A stretch of DNA of 44,705 bases from an uncultured Eubacterium sp. (lineage in GTDB: Bacteria; Bacillota; Clostridia; Lachnospirales; CAG-274), in assembly GCA_900551755.1 (NCBI GenBank), contig URXK01000014.1:1-44705 (forward strand), in the 5' to 3' direction. Position numbers and translations under genes: made by a program. The first letter of the stretch is position 1. The number at the start of each line of letters is the position of its first letter. The notes beneath the pieces were generated by a model that saw only the letters and a list, made by a program, of their open reading frames with translations, was not told the origin of the DNA and searched no databases. This document shows positions 1 through 8,512 of the stretch, one piece after another.

Positions 1-78
1 AAGAAATGCGTGGATTTCTTGCAAGGCTGTCGACTTTATCGACAGCCAGAAGGGTATTGGATATAATCCAGTACCCTT
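1..78. repeat. Three tandem hairpins (REP-like or structured RNA)
   Basis: Three separate inverted repeats lie almost end to end. Arms AAGAAAT/ATTTCTT occupy 1-20. A perfect 9-bp stem GGCTGTCGA/TCGACAGCC occupies 25-47. Arms AAGGGTA/TACCCTT enclose a second stem TGGAT/ATCCA at 50-78. By hand count about 42% of 1-80 is G or C, above the surroundings. None of the hairpins is followed by a T-run on either strand, so they are not plain intrinsic terminators. They could be an intergenic palindromic repeat or the end of a structured RNA that begins outside the window. Confidence 0.5.
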
Positions 79-83
79 AAATG

Positions 84-677
84 CTATTTTCTACTATATG
101 GAGCTAATTCAATTCTAACAAAATAGCCTTTGTTGTGATTGCAAACTGGGCATTTTTCAGGGGCATTAGTGCCTTTATAAATGTAACCACAATTTAGGCA
201 CATCCATTCAGTTTCTATATCACTTATAAATAATTTATTGTTTTCAATTAAGTTTGCAAAACTTGTAAATCTATCGCTATGTGTTTTTTCGATTTCAGCT
301 ATATTGTTAAATATATTTGCTATTTTAGTAAAGCCTTCCTCTTTGGCAATATTACTAAATTCTCTGTAGTCATTTTCATATTCCTGCATTTCATTATGGG
401 CAGCAGATTTTAAAAGGTCTAGCACAGTGCTATAAATATCTACAGGATAATTACCACAAATACTTATGTTTTTGCCTCCCATTTCTTTTAAATTATCGTA
501 AAATACTTTTGCGTGAGCTTCTTCTTGCTTAGCTGTAAACTCAAATACTGCCTCAATAACATATAGATTGCTTTTTTGAGCTTCTTTGGCTGAAAATATA
601 TATCTGTTGTATGCTTGACTCTCGCCAGCAAAAGCTCGCATTAGGTTCTCTTTAGTTTTGCTTTCCTTAAAATCCAT
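84..677 (-). CDS. rbr: Rubrerythrin
   Basis: Cytosolic non-haem iron peroxidase that reduces hydrogen peroxide using electrons from its rubredoxin domain; a usual oxygen-defence protein of anaerobes. The 197-residue product has an N-terminal ferritin-like di-iron domain (E19 in FAGE, E52xxH55, then later EYE and EIEKTH helices) and a C-terminal rubredoxin domain with two CxxC pairs (CLNC and CPVC, about residues 162-183). The start is placed at MDFKE because AGGAG lies about 7 bases upstream; the frame stays open further upstream but that extension is hydrophobic and unlike the family. It is transcribed away from the MBL gene. Both domains are complete, so the call is secure. Confidence 0.95.
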   Translation of the reverse strand: MDFKESKTKENLMRAFAGESQAYNRYIFSAKEAQKSNLYVIEAVFEFTAKQEEAHAKVFYDNLKEMGGKNISICGNYPVDIYSTVLDLLKSAAHNEMQEYENDYREFSNIAKEEGFTKIANIFNNIAEIEKTHSDRFTSFANLIENNKLFISDIETEWMCLNCGYIYKGTNAPEKCPVCNHNKGYFVRIELAPYSRK

Positions 678-744
678 AATATCACTCCTATAAGAATATT
701 CATATTTATTTTGATAAAATATGAAAAAAATATGCAAAAAAATA

Positions 745-773
745 ATGACAAAATTCAAAATATGCTTTATACT
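745..773 (+). promoter_or_regulatory. Sigma-A-type promoter for the MBL-glyoxalase-CorA genes
   Basis: ATGACA at 745-750 and TATACT at 768-773 are separated by 17 bases, with the ribosome-binding site GGAGG about 12 bases further on. The distance to the start codon at 797 fits a short leader. Confidence 0.65.
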
Positions 774-796
774 ATATTTATAACGGAGGTAAAAAA

Positions 797-1483
797 ATGA
801 ATATTACATATATTAATCATAGTGGTTTCTTAGTAGAAACGGATAGTTGCTATATATTATTTGATTATTTTAATGGTGAGTTGCCAGAGTTTGAGGACAA
901 ACCTATTTATATATTCTCAAGCCACGGTCATCAGGACCATTTTAACAGAGAACTTTTTAATCGTTTTGACGATGATAAGGTTAAATATGTTTTATCCGGA
1001 GATATTAAAAAGAAGGTTAAAACAATTGATAATGCAAATATATTATTTGTATATCCAAGAAAAGAATATGATTATGATATGCTTCACATAAAGACTCTCA
1101 AGTCAACTGATTTAGGTGTGGCTTATATTGTTGAGGTTGATGGAGCTAGAATATATCACGGTGGCGATTTGAATTGTTGGATGTGGCAAGAAGAAAATAA
1201 GCAGTACAACAACAATATGAAAAATAACTATGAAAGAGAAATTAATAGCATAAAGGACGAAGTCTTTGATGTGGCTTTTGTCCCTCTTGACCCAAGACAG
1301 GATATTTATTATAATATGGGTATAAAATATTTCTTAAAGCAGTGTGTTGTTAAAAATCTTTTTCCAATGCATATGTGGGAAGAATATTCTGTTCAAGATA
1401 AATTTTTAATGGAAGAAGATAATAATTTAGGTGATACTGTATTCCATAAAATAAATGATAAAAAGGATAGTTGGAGGATTTAA
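797..1483 (+). CDS. MBL-fold metallohydrolase (UlaG-like)
   Basis: A 228-residue protein of the metallo-beta-lactamase superfamily. The metal-binding signature HxHxDH is seen at H43-G-H45-Q-D47-H48. Further candidate ligands are in YHGGDLN and in the C-terminal FPMHMW. The sequence is closest in style to the UlaG/YtkL-like Zn-dependent hydrolases; the substrate cannot be told from sequence. A strong GGAGG site precedes the ATG. It is followed after only two bases by a glyoxalase-like gene and then a CorA-like gene, so the three are probably co-transcribed. Cytosolic: no signal peptide or membrane segment. Confidence 0.85.
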   Translation: MNITYINHSGFLVETDSCYILFDYFNGELPEFEDKPIYIFSSHGHQDHFNRELFNRFDDDKVKYVLSGDIKKKVKTIDNANILFVYPRKEYDYDMLHIKTLKSTDLGVAYIVEVDGARIYHGGDLNCWMWQEENKQYNNNMKNNYEREINSIKDEVFDVAFVPLDPRQDIYYNMGIKYFLKQCVVKNLFPMHMWEEYSVQDKFLMEEDNNLGDTVFHKINDKKDSWRI

Positions 1484-1485
1484 TT

Positions 1486-1854
1486 ATGAATTTTAAAATG
1501 ATTCACGAAAATTATAATGTAGCTGATTTAAAAAAGTCTATCGAATTTTATGACAAGGCTTTAGGCTTGAAGGAAGTTAGAAGAACAGAAGCCAAAGATG
1601 GTAGCTTTATTATTGTATATTTAGCTAATGAAAATAGTGACTTTGAGCTTGAATTAACTTGGTTAAGAGATATGGATAGACCTTACAATTTAGGCGACTG
1701 TGAATTCCACTTAGCTTTTAGAACTGACGATTTTGATGCAGCTTATGCTCATCATAAGGAAATGGGTTGTATTTGTTACGAAAATAAGGATATGGGTATT
1801 TACTTTATTTCAGACCCAGATGGCTATTGGTTAGAGGTTGTTCCTACTCGTTAA
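1486..1854 (+). CDS. gloA: Lactoylglutathione lyase-like VOC protein
   Basis: A 122-residue vicinal-oxygen-chelate protein. The four expected metal ligands of glyoxalase I are present: H7 in MIHENYN, E in FELELTW, H in CEFHLAF, and E in WLEVVP near the C-terminus. Length and order match GloA, which isomerises the hemithioacetal of methylglyoxal. Clostridia generally lack glutathione, so the thiol used here is unknown. The start chosen is the ATG at 1486, two bases after the preceding stop, with GGAGG inside the end of the upstream gene; this suggests translational coupling. Confidence 0.85.
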   Translation: MNFKMIHENYNVADLKKSIEFYDKALGLKEVRRTEAKDGSFIIVYLANENSDFELELTWLRDMDRPYNLGDCEFHLAFRTDDFDAAYAHHKEMGCICYENKDMGIYFISDPDGYWLEVVPTR

Positions 1855-1866
1855 GGAGTCTTTTAA

Positions 1867-2778
1867 ATGAATTATGAGGTTAAGGCTGACAATTTAATTA
1901 TTAGTTATGATAAGTTTGATATTAATAAAAACAACCTAATATCTGTCTTTAGTACCGAACAATATAATAAATTATCAGATAAATATAGTGAGCTTAAAAT
2001 ATATAGACGAAGCAAAACCTATAACTGTACTCAAATTGAAATTCATAGTGACTATATTTATAGTGCATTTTTTGTGCCAACAAGGGATAGTGCAAAAAAG
2101 AAAAATATATTTGATTGCATAATGTTTAAAAATAGAATAATATTTATTGATGATAACCATTATGTTGAAAAAATAATTGAGGCACTATTTGATACAGGTA
2201 ATAAAAAAAATTATAGTTTAGGTAAATTCTTTTGTGAGTTTATAAGTCGTTTAGTTTTTAAAGACCTTATGTTCCTTGAAGAAATTGAGGAAAAACTTTC
2301 TAAAATCGAAAATTCTGTAATAAATCATAATTTTGAAAAATTTAATTCTAAGTTGGCAGAGGTTAAAAAAGCACTCTTAGTTTATTATAGATATTATTCA
2401 CAGCTTTTGGCTCTTTGTGACAATATTAAAGCGACAGAAAGCGACTATTTTGATAAGGATACTATTAGATTAGTTGGCTTGTTTTCTCAAAGGGTTGAAC
2501 GATTAAAGGCAGAAACGGAACTTTTAAGGGAATATGCTATTCAAATTCAAGATATGTATCAAACAGAAGTGAGCGTTAGGCAAAATGACATTATGAAGGT
2601 ACTTACTATAGTTACAACTATATTTTTGCCATTGTCATTACTAACAAGCTGGTATGGTATGAATTTTAAATATATGCCAGAGTTAGCTACAAAATATGGA
2701 TATTATGTTATTATGGCAATATCTGTGATTATTGTTATAATTAGTGTGATTATATTTAAAAAGAAAAAATATTTTTAA
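1867..2778 (+). CDS. CorA-family divalent-cation transporter
   Basis: A 303-residue membrane protein with a long cytoplasmic N-terminal domain (about 1-240), helical from about residue 130, and two closely spaced C-terminal membrane helices (about 240-262 and 278-298). The signature GMN sits between them at 264-266 (SWYGMNF). This is the architecture of CorA Mg2+/Co2+ channels. The N-terminal domain is quite diverged, so the transported ion is not assured. The ATG has AAGGAG upstream. It is the last gene of the rightward group before a clear terminator. Confidence 0.85.
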   Translation: MNYEVKADNLIISYDKFDINKNNLISVFSTEQYNKLSDKYSELKIYRRSKTYNCTQIEIHSDYIYSAFFVPTRDSAKKKNIFDCIMFKNRIIFIDDNHYVEKIIEALFDTGNKKNYSLGKFFCEFISRLVFKDLMFLEEIEEKLSKIENSVINHNFEKFNSKLAEVKKALLVYYRYYSQLLALCDNIKATESDYFDKDTIRLVGLFSQRVERLKAETELLREYAIQIQDMYQTEVSVRQNDIMKVLTIVTTIFLPLSLLTSWYGMNFKYMPELATKYGYYVIMAISVIIVIISVIIFKKKKYF

Positions 2779-2806
2779 AAGCAACGGACAAAACTGTTGC
2801 TTTTTT
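2777..2806 (+). terminator. Intrinsic terminator after corA-like gene
   Basis: Stem AAAAGCAAC (2777-2785) pairs with GTTGCTTTT (2796-2804), followed by a T-run to 2806. It overlaps the stop codon of the transporter gene. Confidence 0.85.
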
Positions 2807-2825
2807 GCTGTCATTAATGTACAAT
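2797..2825 (+). promoter_or_regulatory. Promoter for the ABC-F gene, overlapping the terminator
   Basis: TTGCTT (2797-2802) and TACAAT (2820-2825) lie 17 bases apart. The -35 hexamer is made of the descending arm and T-run of the preceding terminator. Confidence 0.5.
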
Positions 2826-2860
2826 ATTAAACAACTGAAAAACAATTAAAAGGAGATTTT

Positions 2861-4402
2861 ATGAGCATTTTAACTGTAAAAAATATGAGCCACGTATTTG
2901 GTGGTAGAGTAATATATGAAGATGTATCATTTAAACTTAATAAGGGTGAACATGTTGGCTTTATTGGAGCAAATGGTGAAGGTAAATCAACATTTATGAA
3001 AATTATTACTAACAAACTTATGCCAGATGAAGGTGTTATTGAATGGTCAAAGCGAGTTAGAGTAGGTTATATGGACCAGCACGCAGAGCTTAAAAAGGGT
3101 CTTACTGTTAGAGATACATTAAAGACAGCCTTTGATTATCTCTATGCTATTGAAAATGAGCTAAATGAAACTTATGCTAAAATGGCTGATGAAAATGCAG
3201 ATATTGACAAACTTATGGAAAATGCTGCTGAATTGCAGGACATAATTGACTCTAGTGACCTTTATATGATTGATACAAAGGTTGAGGAAGTTGCAAGAGG
3301 TATTGGTTTAACTGATATTGGTTTAGATAAAGATGTTGATGAGCTTTCTGGTGGTCAGAGAAGCAAAATATTATTAGGTAAGTTATTACTTCAAAATCCA
3401 GATATATTACTTTTGGACGAGCCTACAAATTATCTTGATGAGGAACATATTTTGTGGCTTAAAGAGTACTTATTAAATTATGAAAACGCTTTTATACTTA
3501 TTTCTCACGATATGGAGTTTTTAAATGCTGTTGTAAATATTATTTATAATGTTGAAAATGCCCATATCACAAGGTATGTTGGAGATTACAATGAATTTTT
3601 AAGATTGTATGAATTAGGTAAAAAACAGCTTGAAGCAGCATATAACAAACAGCAAAATGAAATAAATGAATTACAAGATTTTATTGCCAGAAATAAGGCA
3701 AGAGTTGCAACAGCTGGTATGGCAAGAGCTAGACAGAAGAAGTTAGATAAAATGAATATTATTGAGCTTTCAAAGGAAAAGCCAAAGCCAGAATTTAATT
3801 TTAAGCAAGGTTCAACATCTGATAAACTCATATCTGAGGCAGAAGATTTAGTGATTGGCTATGATAAGCCTTTAACTAAGCCTATTAATTTTAGAGTTGA
3901 AAGAGGCAACAAAATTGCTATTGTAGGTGCTAATGGTATTGGTAAAACTACACTTCTTAGAAGTCTTTTAGGTGAGATTAAGCCGTTATCAGGCAATGTA
4001 AATGTTGGTGGTAATCAGCTTATTGGCTATTTCCAGCAGGAAATAAAGGAAGATAATAAAAATACTTGTATTGACGATGTATGGAGTGAGTTTCCATCTT
4101 TAAATCAAGGTGAGGTTAGAGCTTTGTTAGCTAAATGTGGACTTACAACAGACCAAATTGAAAGTAAGGTTTATGTTTTAAGCGGTGGTGAACAGGCAAA
4201 GGTTAGATTGTGTAAAATAATGAATAAAGAAAGCAACATTCTTGTTCTTGATGAGCCTACAAATCACCTTGATGTTGATGCTAAAGATGAGCTTAAAAGA
4301 GCTTTGCAGGCTTTTAAGGGTACTATTATTATGGTTTGCCACGAGCCTATTTTCTATAAAGATATTTGTAACGAAATATGGGATGTTTCTGAATTTAAGT
4401 AA
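2861..4402 (+). CDS. yfmM: ABC-F ribosome-associated ATPase, YfmM-like
   Basis: A 513-residue protein with two ABC ATPase domains and no membrane domain, as in ABC-F translation factors. Domain 1 has Walker A GANGEGKST (about 36-44), signature LSGGQ (about 162) and Walker B ILLLDEPTN (about 184-192). Domain 2 has GANGIGKTT (about 356), LSGGEQ (about 440) and ILVLDEPTNHLD. The charged linker between them (about 265-315) is the P-site-tRNA-interaction motif region. The sequence resembles Bacillus YfmM throughout. Some ABC-F proteins protect ribosomes from antibiotics, but nothing here shows that role. AAGGAG precedes the ATG; the gene appears monocistronic. Confidence 0.9.
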   Translation: MSILTVKNMSHVFGGRVIYEDVSFKLNKGEHVGFIGANGEGKSTFMKIITNKLMPDEGVIEWSKRVRVGYMDQHAELKKGLTVRDTLKTAFDYLYAIENELNETYAKMADENADIDKLMENAAELQDIIDSSDLYMIDTKVEEVARGIGLTDIGLDKDVDELSGGQRSKILLGKLLLQNPDILLLDEPTNYLDEEHILWLKEYLLNYENAFILISHDMEFLNAVVNIIYNVENAHITRYVGDYNEFLRLYELGKKQLEAAYNKQQNEINELQDFIARNKARVATAGMARARQKKLDKMNIIELSKEKPKPEFNFKQGSTSDKLISEAEDLVIGYDKPLTKPINFRVERGNKIAIVGANGIGKTTLLRSLLGEIKPLSGNVNVGGNQLIGYFQQEIKEDNKNTCIDDVWSEFPSLNQGEVRALLAKCGLTTDQIESKVYVLSGGEQAKVRLCKIMNKESNILVLDEPTNHLDVDAKDELKRALQAFKGTIIMVCHEPIFYKDICNEIWDVSEFK

Positions 4403-4503
4403 GAATTGAACAGTAGGGATATTATTCATTTTTAATAGATGATATATGTAATATAATACTATGCTTCTATAATTTATTCATTGCAAACAACAAAAAATTG
4501 TAT

Positions 4504-4583
4504 GAGGACATTTTTCATAAATCCTTTAATATGGTTTGGTAACTTTTATTATAGGATTATTAATGAAATTTGTCCTCTTTTTT
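4504..4583 (+). terminator. Long stem-loop terminator after ABC-F gene
   Basis: GAGGACA (4504-4510) pairs with TGTCCTC (4571-4577), and the arms continue imperfectly inward through TTTCAT/ATGAAA and ATCCT/AGGAT. The structure spans about 74 bases and is followed by a T-run (4578-4583). It is much longer than an ordinary terminator. Confidence 0.65.
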
Positions 4584-4657
4584 GTTCATACTTAAAAAAT
4601 GCTGGGATTTTATTTTTTAATAAATTTATATATTTATTTGCAACTATTAATTATATG

Positions 4658-4686
4658 TTGAATAAAGTTAGTTTTTATGTTAAAAT
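4658..4686 (+). promoter_or_regulatory. Promoter with extended -10 for the stalk-protein gene
   Basis: TTGAAT (4658-4663), a 17-base spacer, and TAAAAT (4681-4686) preceded by TGT, giving an extended -10 element. Confidence 0.65.
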
Positions 4687-4737
4687 ATTTAAAGGAATGT
4701 TGCTTAATATGGAATTTAATACATAAGGAGTGATATA

Positions 4738-5601
4738 ATGAAAAAAATAGTTGTATTTATATATACGGTTGTATTTGCTTTGACTATGCTAATAAATACA
4801 TCAGTATTTGCTGCTAAGAATAACACTCAAACAATAAAGGTTTTTCTTAACGGAGAGCAAATTGTATTTTCAACTCAGCAACCTACAGTTGTTGAACGAA
4901 GAACATTGATACCATTAAGAGGTATATTTGAAAAAATGGGTTACAATGTTACTTGGGACCCAAACACAAAAACTTGTACAATATCTAATAATTCTCAAAA
5001 AATTACTATGAGAAGTGGACATAAGGGAATGCAGGTTGATGACAGAGCTTATATGCTTGATGTGCCAGCTCAAATTATTAATAAATCACTTATGATTCCT
5101 TTAAGAGCCGTAGCTGAATGTACTGGTGCTACAGTAACTTGGGACGCTACAACTAAGTCAATATATATTAATAGTAATCAAAAGGAACAAGTTACATATA
5201 GTGTAGCTGACTATGTAAAAGCATACGCTGATGCTATAGCTGACTTAGAAGATGCTGAACCTTTATTTGATACATTAAATTCTTTAACTGATAGTAATTA
5301 CACTAAAAATGTAGAGGCTTTAAAAAGAGAGAGCGAAAAGGCTAAAACTAGTCTTAAAGGAGCTTATGACAAATTAACAACTATTGCCCCTCCTGATGAT
5401 TATAAAGAATTTCATCAATTATCACTTGATGCTATTAATTTATCCCTTGAGATTTGCAATTTGGTTGATAGTATGATTAGTGGTGATTTGAGTTATGATG
5501 AGGCGTCTGCTGAAATTACAGCTTTAGAAAATGAGGCTGAAAGCATTAATAAAGAGTTGAATAATGCTACTTTAAATTTGAATTTGAGTTTGTATAGATA
5601 A
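4738..5601 (+). CDS. Secreted copper-amine-oxidase-like stalk-domain protein
   Basis: A 287-residue exported protein. Residues 1-25 form a signal peptide (KK, hydrophobic core, SVFA cleavage region). About 34-145 is a copper amine oxidase N-terminal-like stalk domain, recognisable by VFLNGEQIVF, RRTLIPLRGIFEKMGYNVTWDP and the repeated half MIPLRAVAECTGATVTWD. The rest (about 155-285) is an alpha-helical region of unknown function. Such stalk domains are common in secreted Clostridial proteins and do not imply oxidase activity; the catalytic domain is absent. A strong AAGGAG precedes the ATG. It lies 13 bases upstream of yqhQ and may share its transcript. Confidence 0.8.
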   Translation: MKKIVVFIYTVVFALTMLINTSVFAAKNNTQTIKVFLNGEQIVFSTQQPTVVERRTLIPLRGIFEKMGYNVTWDPNTKTCTISNNSQKITMRSGHKGMQVDDRAYMLDVPAQIINKSLMIPLRAVAECTGATVTWDATTKSIYINSNQKEQVTYSVADYVKAYADAIADLEDAEPLFDTLNSLTDSNYTKNVEALKRESEKAKTSLKGAYDKLTTIAPPDDYKEFHQLSLDAINLSLEICNLVDSMISGDLSYDEASAEITALENEAESINKELNNATLNLNLSLYR

Positions 5602-5614
5602 TTTGGAGGATTAT

Positions 5615-6580
5615 ATGAGTAATAAAAAGAGTGGAAATTTAGGCAAGGGGATTGGAGGACAAGCTGTTATTGAAGGTGTAATGATGAGAGGTAAAAAAAT
5701 GTATTCTCTCTCTGTTAGAACACCTGATAAGAGCATTAAAACTGTTAAGACATTTTTTAATCCAGCAAAAGAAAAGTGCTTTATATGGGGCTTACCTATT
5801 GTAAGAGGTGTAGTTGCTTTTGTTGACTCTCTTGTAACTGGTATGAAGGTCACTATGAAATCAGCTGAACTTGCAGGTCTTGATGACATTGAATATGACA
5901 AAGAAAGTAAATTTGAAATGTGGCTTGAGAAAAAGTTTGGAGATAAACTTGCAGACTATATGATTTATTTTAGTGTTTTTGTATCAATAGTTTTGTGTAT
6001 TGGTTTATTTATACTTTTACCTACAGTTCTCGGTGGTTGGCTTAATGACTTGATTGGAGGTTCAACAGCATCAAGAGGTGCCTTTGAAAGCATTATAAAA
6101 GTTATTTTGTTCTTAGGTTATATGATATTAGTATCACAGATGAAAGATATTAAAAGAGTATTTATGTATCACGGTGCAGAACATAAAACTATAAATTGTT
6201 TTGAAAGTGATATGGAACTTACAGTAGAAAATGTGAGAAAAAGCACTAGATTTCATAAAAGATGTGGTACTAGCTTTTTAGTTATTGTTATTTTAATTAG
6301 TATTCTTGTATTTTTATTTGTTCCAACTAATGATTTTTGGCTTAGAATATTATACAGAGTTATTTTAATTCCGGTTATTGCTGGTTTATCATACGAAGTT
6401 ATTAGATGGGCAGGCAGACACGATAACTGGCTTGTAAACATTGTTAGTTTTCCAGGCATTGCAATGCAGCTTATAACAACAAGTGAACCTGATGATAGTA
6501 TGATTGAGGTTGCCATTGCATCACTCAAGGCTGTGTTAGAGGAGGAACCAGAAGATGACTGTAGCACAGGCTGTAAGTAA
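5615..6580 (+). CDS. yqhQ: YqhQ/DUF1385 family membrane protein
   Basis: A 321-residue DUF1385 protein, described in databases as a putative metal-dependent enzyme; its reaction is not established to my knowledge. Family hallmarks are GGQAVIEGVMMRGKKMYSL near the N-terminus and YHGAEHKTINCFE in the middle. Three or four hydrophobic segments (about 110-140, 160-180, 215-260) indicate membrane insertion. The start is at MSNKK, with GGAGG about 6 bases upstream. Its end overlaps prmC by 26 bases, a coupling that also places it with prfA. The C-terminus is short and acidic with two cysteines (DDCSTGCK). Confidence 0.9.
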   Translation: MSNKKSGNLGKGIGGQAVIEGVMMRGKKMYSLSVRTPDKSIKTVKTFFNPAKEKCFIWGLPIVRGVVAFVDSLVTGMKVTMKSAELAGLDDIEYDKESKFEMWLEKKFGDKLADYMIYFSVFVSIVLCIGLFILLPTVLGGWLNDLIGGSTASRGAFESIIKVILFLGYMILVSQMKDIKRVFMYHGAEHKTINCFESDMELTVENVRKSTRFHKRCGTSFLVIVILISILVFLFVPTNDFWLRILYRVILIPVIAGLSYEVIRWAGRHDNWLVNIVSFPGIAMQLITTSEPDDSMIEVAIASLKAVLEEEPEDDCSTGCK

Positions 6581-7397
6581 TATTACATCAAGGCTTAAGG
6601 CTGTTGGTATTGAAACAGCATCACTAGATGCTCAATTAATAGTAGGTAATGGAGCAGATATGACAAGAGTTCAAATTCTAACATATCCAGACAGAATGCT
6701 TACTGAAAACCAAGAGTGTAAAATAAATGTAATGGCTGACAAAAGAATAAAAAGAATGCCAATGCAGTATATTTTAGGTGTGTGTGAATTTATGGGATTG
6801 AATTTTTTTGTCAATTCTGATACACTAATACCAAGAGGTGATACTGAAATCCTTGTAGAAGAAGCTATTGACATTATAAATAAAAATGACTACAAAAGTG
6901 CTATTGATATAGGCACTGGTTCTGGAGCTATTGCTGTTAGTGTAGGTAAATATACAAATATTAATATAAGTGCTGTAGATATTTCAGACGGAGCTATTGA
7001 TGTAGCAATAAAAAATGCCAAAAATAATAATGTTAATGTTAATTTTATAAAAAGTAACTTACTATCTAATGTAAACAACAGATTTGACTTAATACTTTCA
7101 AATCCACCTTATATTGAAACTAATGTTATTAATACATTAGAGCCAGATGTTAAGGACTACGAGCCAATGCTTGCTCTTGATGGCGGAAATGACGGATTAG
7201 ACTTTTACAGAAAGATAGTTGATGAATTAAATAAAAATTTGAATAATAATGGCAGTGTAATATTTGAAATTGGTTATAATCAAGGTCAAGCTGTGTCAAG
7301 TCTACTTAGCAAATATAATTTTAAGGATATATATGTTAAACAGGATTTGGCAGGACTTGACAGGATTGTAGTTGGTTATTGTTATTCTGCTGTTTAA
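6555..7397 (+). CDS. prmC: Release-factor glutamine methyltransferase PrmC
   Basis: A 280-residue SAM-dependent methyltransferase that methylates the glutamine of the GGQ motif in peptide-chain release factors. It has an N-terminal helical domain (about 1-90), the SAM-binding [13 protein letters not shown] (about 117-129), and the N-methyltransferase motif NPPY at about 182 ([10 protein letters not shown]). The ATG has GAGGAGG upstream, inside the end of yqhQ. It lies directly ahead of prfA, its substrate gene, an arrangement common in Firmicutes. Confidence 0.95.
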   Translation: MTVAQAVSNITSRLKAVGIETASLDAQLIVGNGADMTRVQILTYPDRMLTENQECKINVMADKRIKRMPMQYILGVCEFMGLNFFVNSDTLIPRGDTEILVEEAIDIINKNDYKSAIDIGTGSGAIAVSVGKYTNINISAVDISDGAIDVAIKNAKNNNVNVNFIKSNLLSNVNNRFDLILSNPPYIETNVINTLEPDVKDYEPMLALDGGNDGLDFYRKIVDELNKNLNNNGSVIFEIGYNQGQAVSSLLSKYNFKDIYVKQDLAGLDRIVVGYCYSAV

Positions 7398-7414
7398 GTT
7401 ATGGAGGAAGAAAA

Positions 7415-8485
7415 ATGCTAGATAGATTAGCAGATATTGAGAAGAGATACATTGACCTTTCGGACAAAATAAATGACCCAGAGGTTATTAGCAATAATGC
7501 TGAATGGAGAAAACTTATGAAGGAGCATAGCGATATTGCTCCTATAGTTGAAAAGTATAGAGAGTTTAATGAAGTAACTGAAGCTGTTGCTGAAGCTAAG
7601 GAAATGCTTGGTGAGTCTGACGAAGAATTAAAGGCTTTAGCAAAGGAAGAATATGCTGAAGGTAATAAAAGACTTGAAGTTATTAAGGAAGAATTAAAAA
7701 TACTTATGTTACCAAAAGACCCTAATGATGATAAGAATGTTATTGTCGAAATCAGAGGCGGTGCTGGCGGTGATGAGGCAAATATTTTTGCTGGTGACTT
7801 ATTTAGAATGTACTCAAGATATGCTGAAAGAAGACGCTGGAAGATTGAAATAATGAGTGCTAATGAATGTGAGGCTGGTGGCTTTAGAGAAATTTCATTC
7901 TTAATCAATGGTCAAGGTGCATATTCAAGATTAAAATATGAAAGTGGTGTACACAGAGTACAGAGAATACCTGCAACAGAGTCTGGTGGTAGAATTCATA
8001 CTTCAACAGCATCTGTAGCTGTATTGCCAGAAGTTGAGGCTGTTGATGTTAAGCTTGATATGAATGACTGTCGTTTTGATGTGTTTAGAGCATCTGGTAA
8101 TGGTGGTCAGTGTGTAAATACAACAGATTCTGCTGTTAGACTTACTCATATGCCTACAGGTATTGTTATTTCTTGTCAGGATGAAAAAAGTCAGATTAAA
8201 AATAAGGAGAAGGCATTAAAAGTTTTAATGAGTAAACTTTATGACCTTGAGCAGGAAAAACAGCATTCTGAAATTGCTGCTGAAAGAAAAAGTCAGATTG
8301 GTAGAGGTAACAGAAACGAAAGAATTAGAACTTATAACTATCCACAGGGTAGAGTAACTGACCATAGAATTGGCTTAACTCTCCATAAATTAGATTCAAT
8401 AATTGATGGTGATTTAGACGAGGTAATGGATGCTTTAATTACTACAGAGCAGGCTGAAAAGTTAAAGGCTGGTAGTGAAGAATAA
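7415..8485 (+). CDS. prfA: Peptide chain release factor 1
   Basis: A 356-residue class I release factor recognising UAA and UAG. The tripeptide anticodon PAT is at 186-188 ([12 protein letters not shown]). The catalytic GGQ is at 230-232, in [17 protein letters not shown]232 is the expected PrmC target. The residue after GGQ is cysteine, where many homologues have histidine or serine. The start is at MLDRL with GGAGG upstream; the longer open frame overlaps prmC. The length is usual for RF1. Confidence 0.97.
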   Translation: MLDRLADIEKRYIDLSDKINDPEVISNNAEWRKLMKEHSDIAPIVEKYREFNEVTEAVAEAKEMLGESDEELKALAKEEYAEGNKRLEVIKEELKILMLPKDPNDDKNVIVEIRGGAGGDEANIFAGDLFRMYSRYAERRRWKIEIMSANECEAGGFREISFLINGQGAYSRLKYESGVHRVQRIPATESGGRIHTSTASVAVLPEVEAVDVKLDMNDCRFDVFRASGNGGQCVNTTDSAVRLTHMPTGIVISCQDEKSQIKNKEKALKVLMSKLYDLEQEKQHSEIAAERKSQIGRGNRNERIRTYNYPQGRVTDHRIGLTLHKLDSIIDGDLDEVMDALITTEQAEKLKAGSEE

Positions 8486-8512
8486 AATTTTCTATATAAA
8501 GGGGATGTTAAA

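Larger units (their letters stand above)
4403..4737. other. 335-base gene-free region
   Basis: The interval holds a long stem-loop with a T-tail (4504-4583) and a promoter for the next gene (4658-4686). An 81-codon open frame that crosses the stem-loop looks like chance, having no good ribosome-binding site and no coherent protein pattern. Confidence 0.6.

Noticed and set aside
1..114. Open frames through the left-edge hairpins as the tail of an upstream gene
   Set aside because: Two frames stay open for 25-38 codons, but codon choice does not match the neighbours and three hairpins fill the region. Without upstream sequence no gene can be supported.
4481..4726. 81-codon open frame after the ABC-F gene
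   Set aside because: It crosses the long stem-loop and a promoter, has no proper ribosome-binding site, and the translation has no recognisable pattern.
4738..5601. Copper amine oxidase enzyme
   Set aside because: Only the N-terminal stalk-like domain is present; there is no catalytic domain, topaquinone motif or copper-binding histidines.
7399..7908. 169-codon minus-strand frame opposite prfA
   Set aside because: Serine-rich antisense shadow of a well-identified gene.
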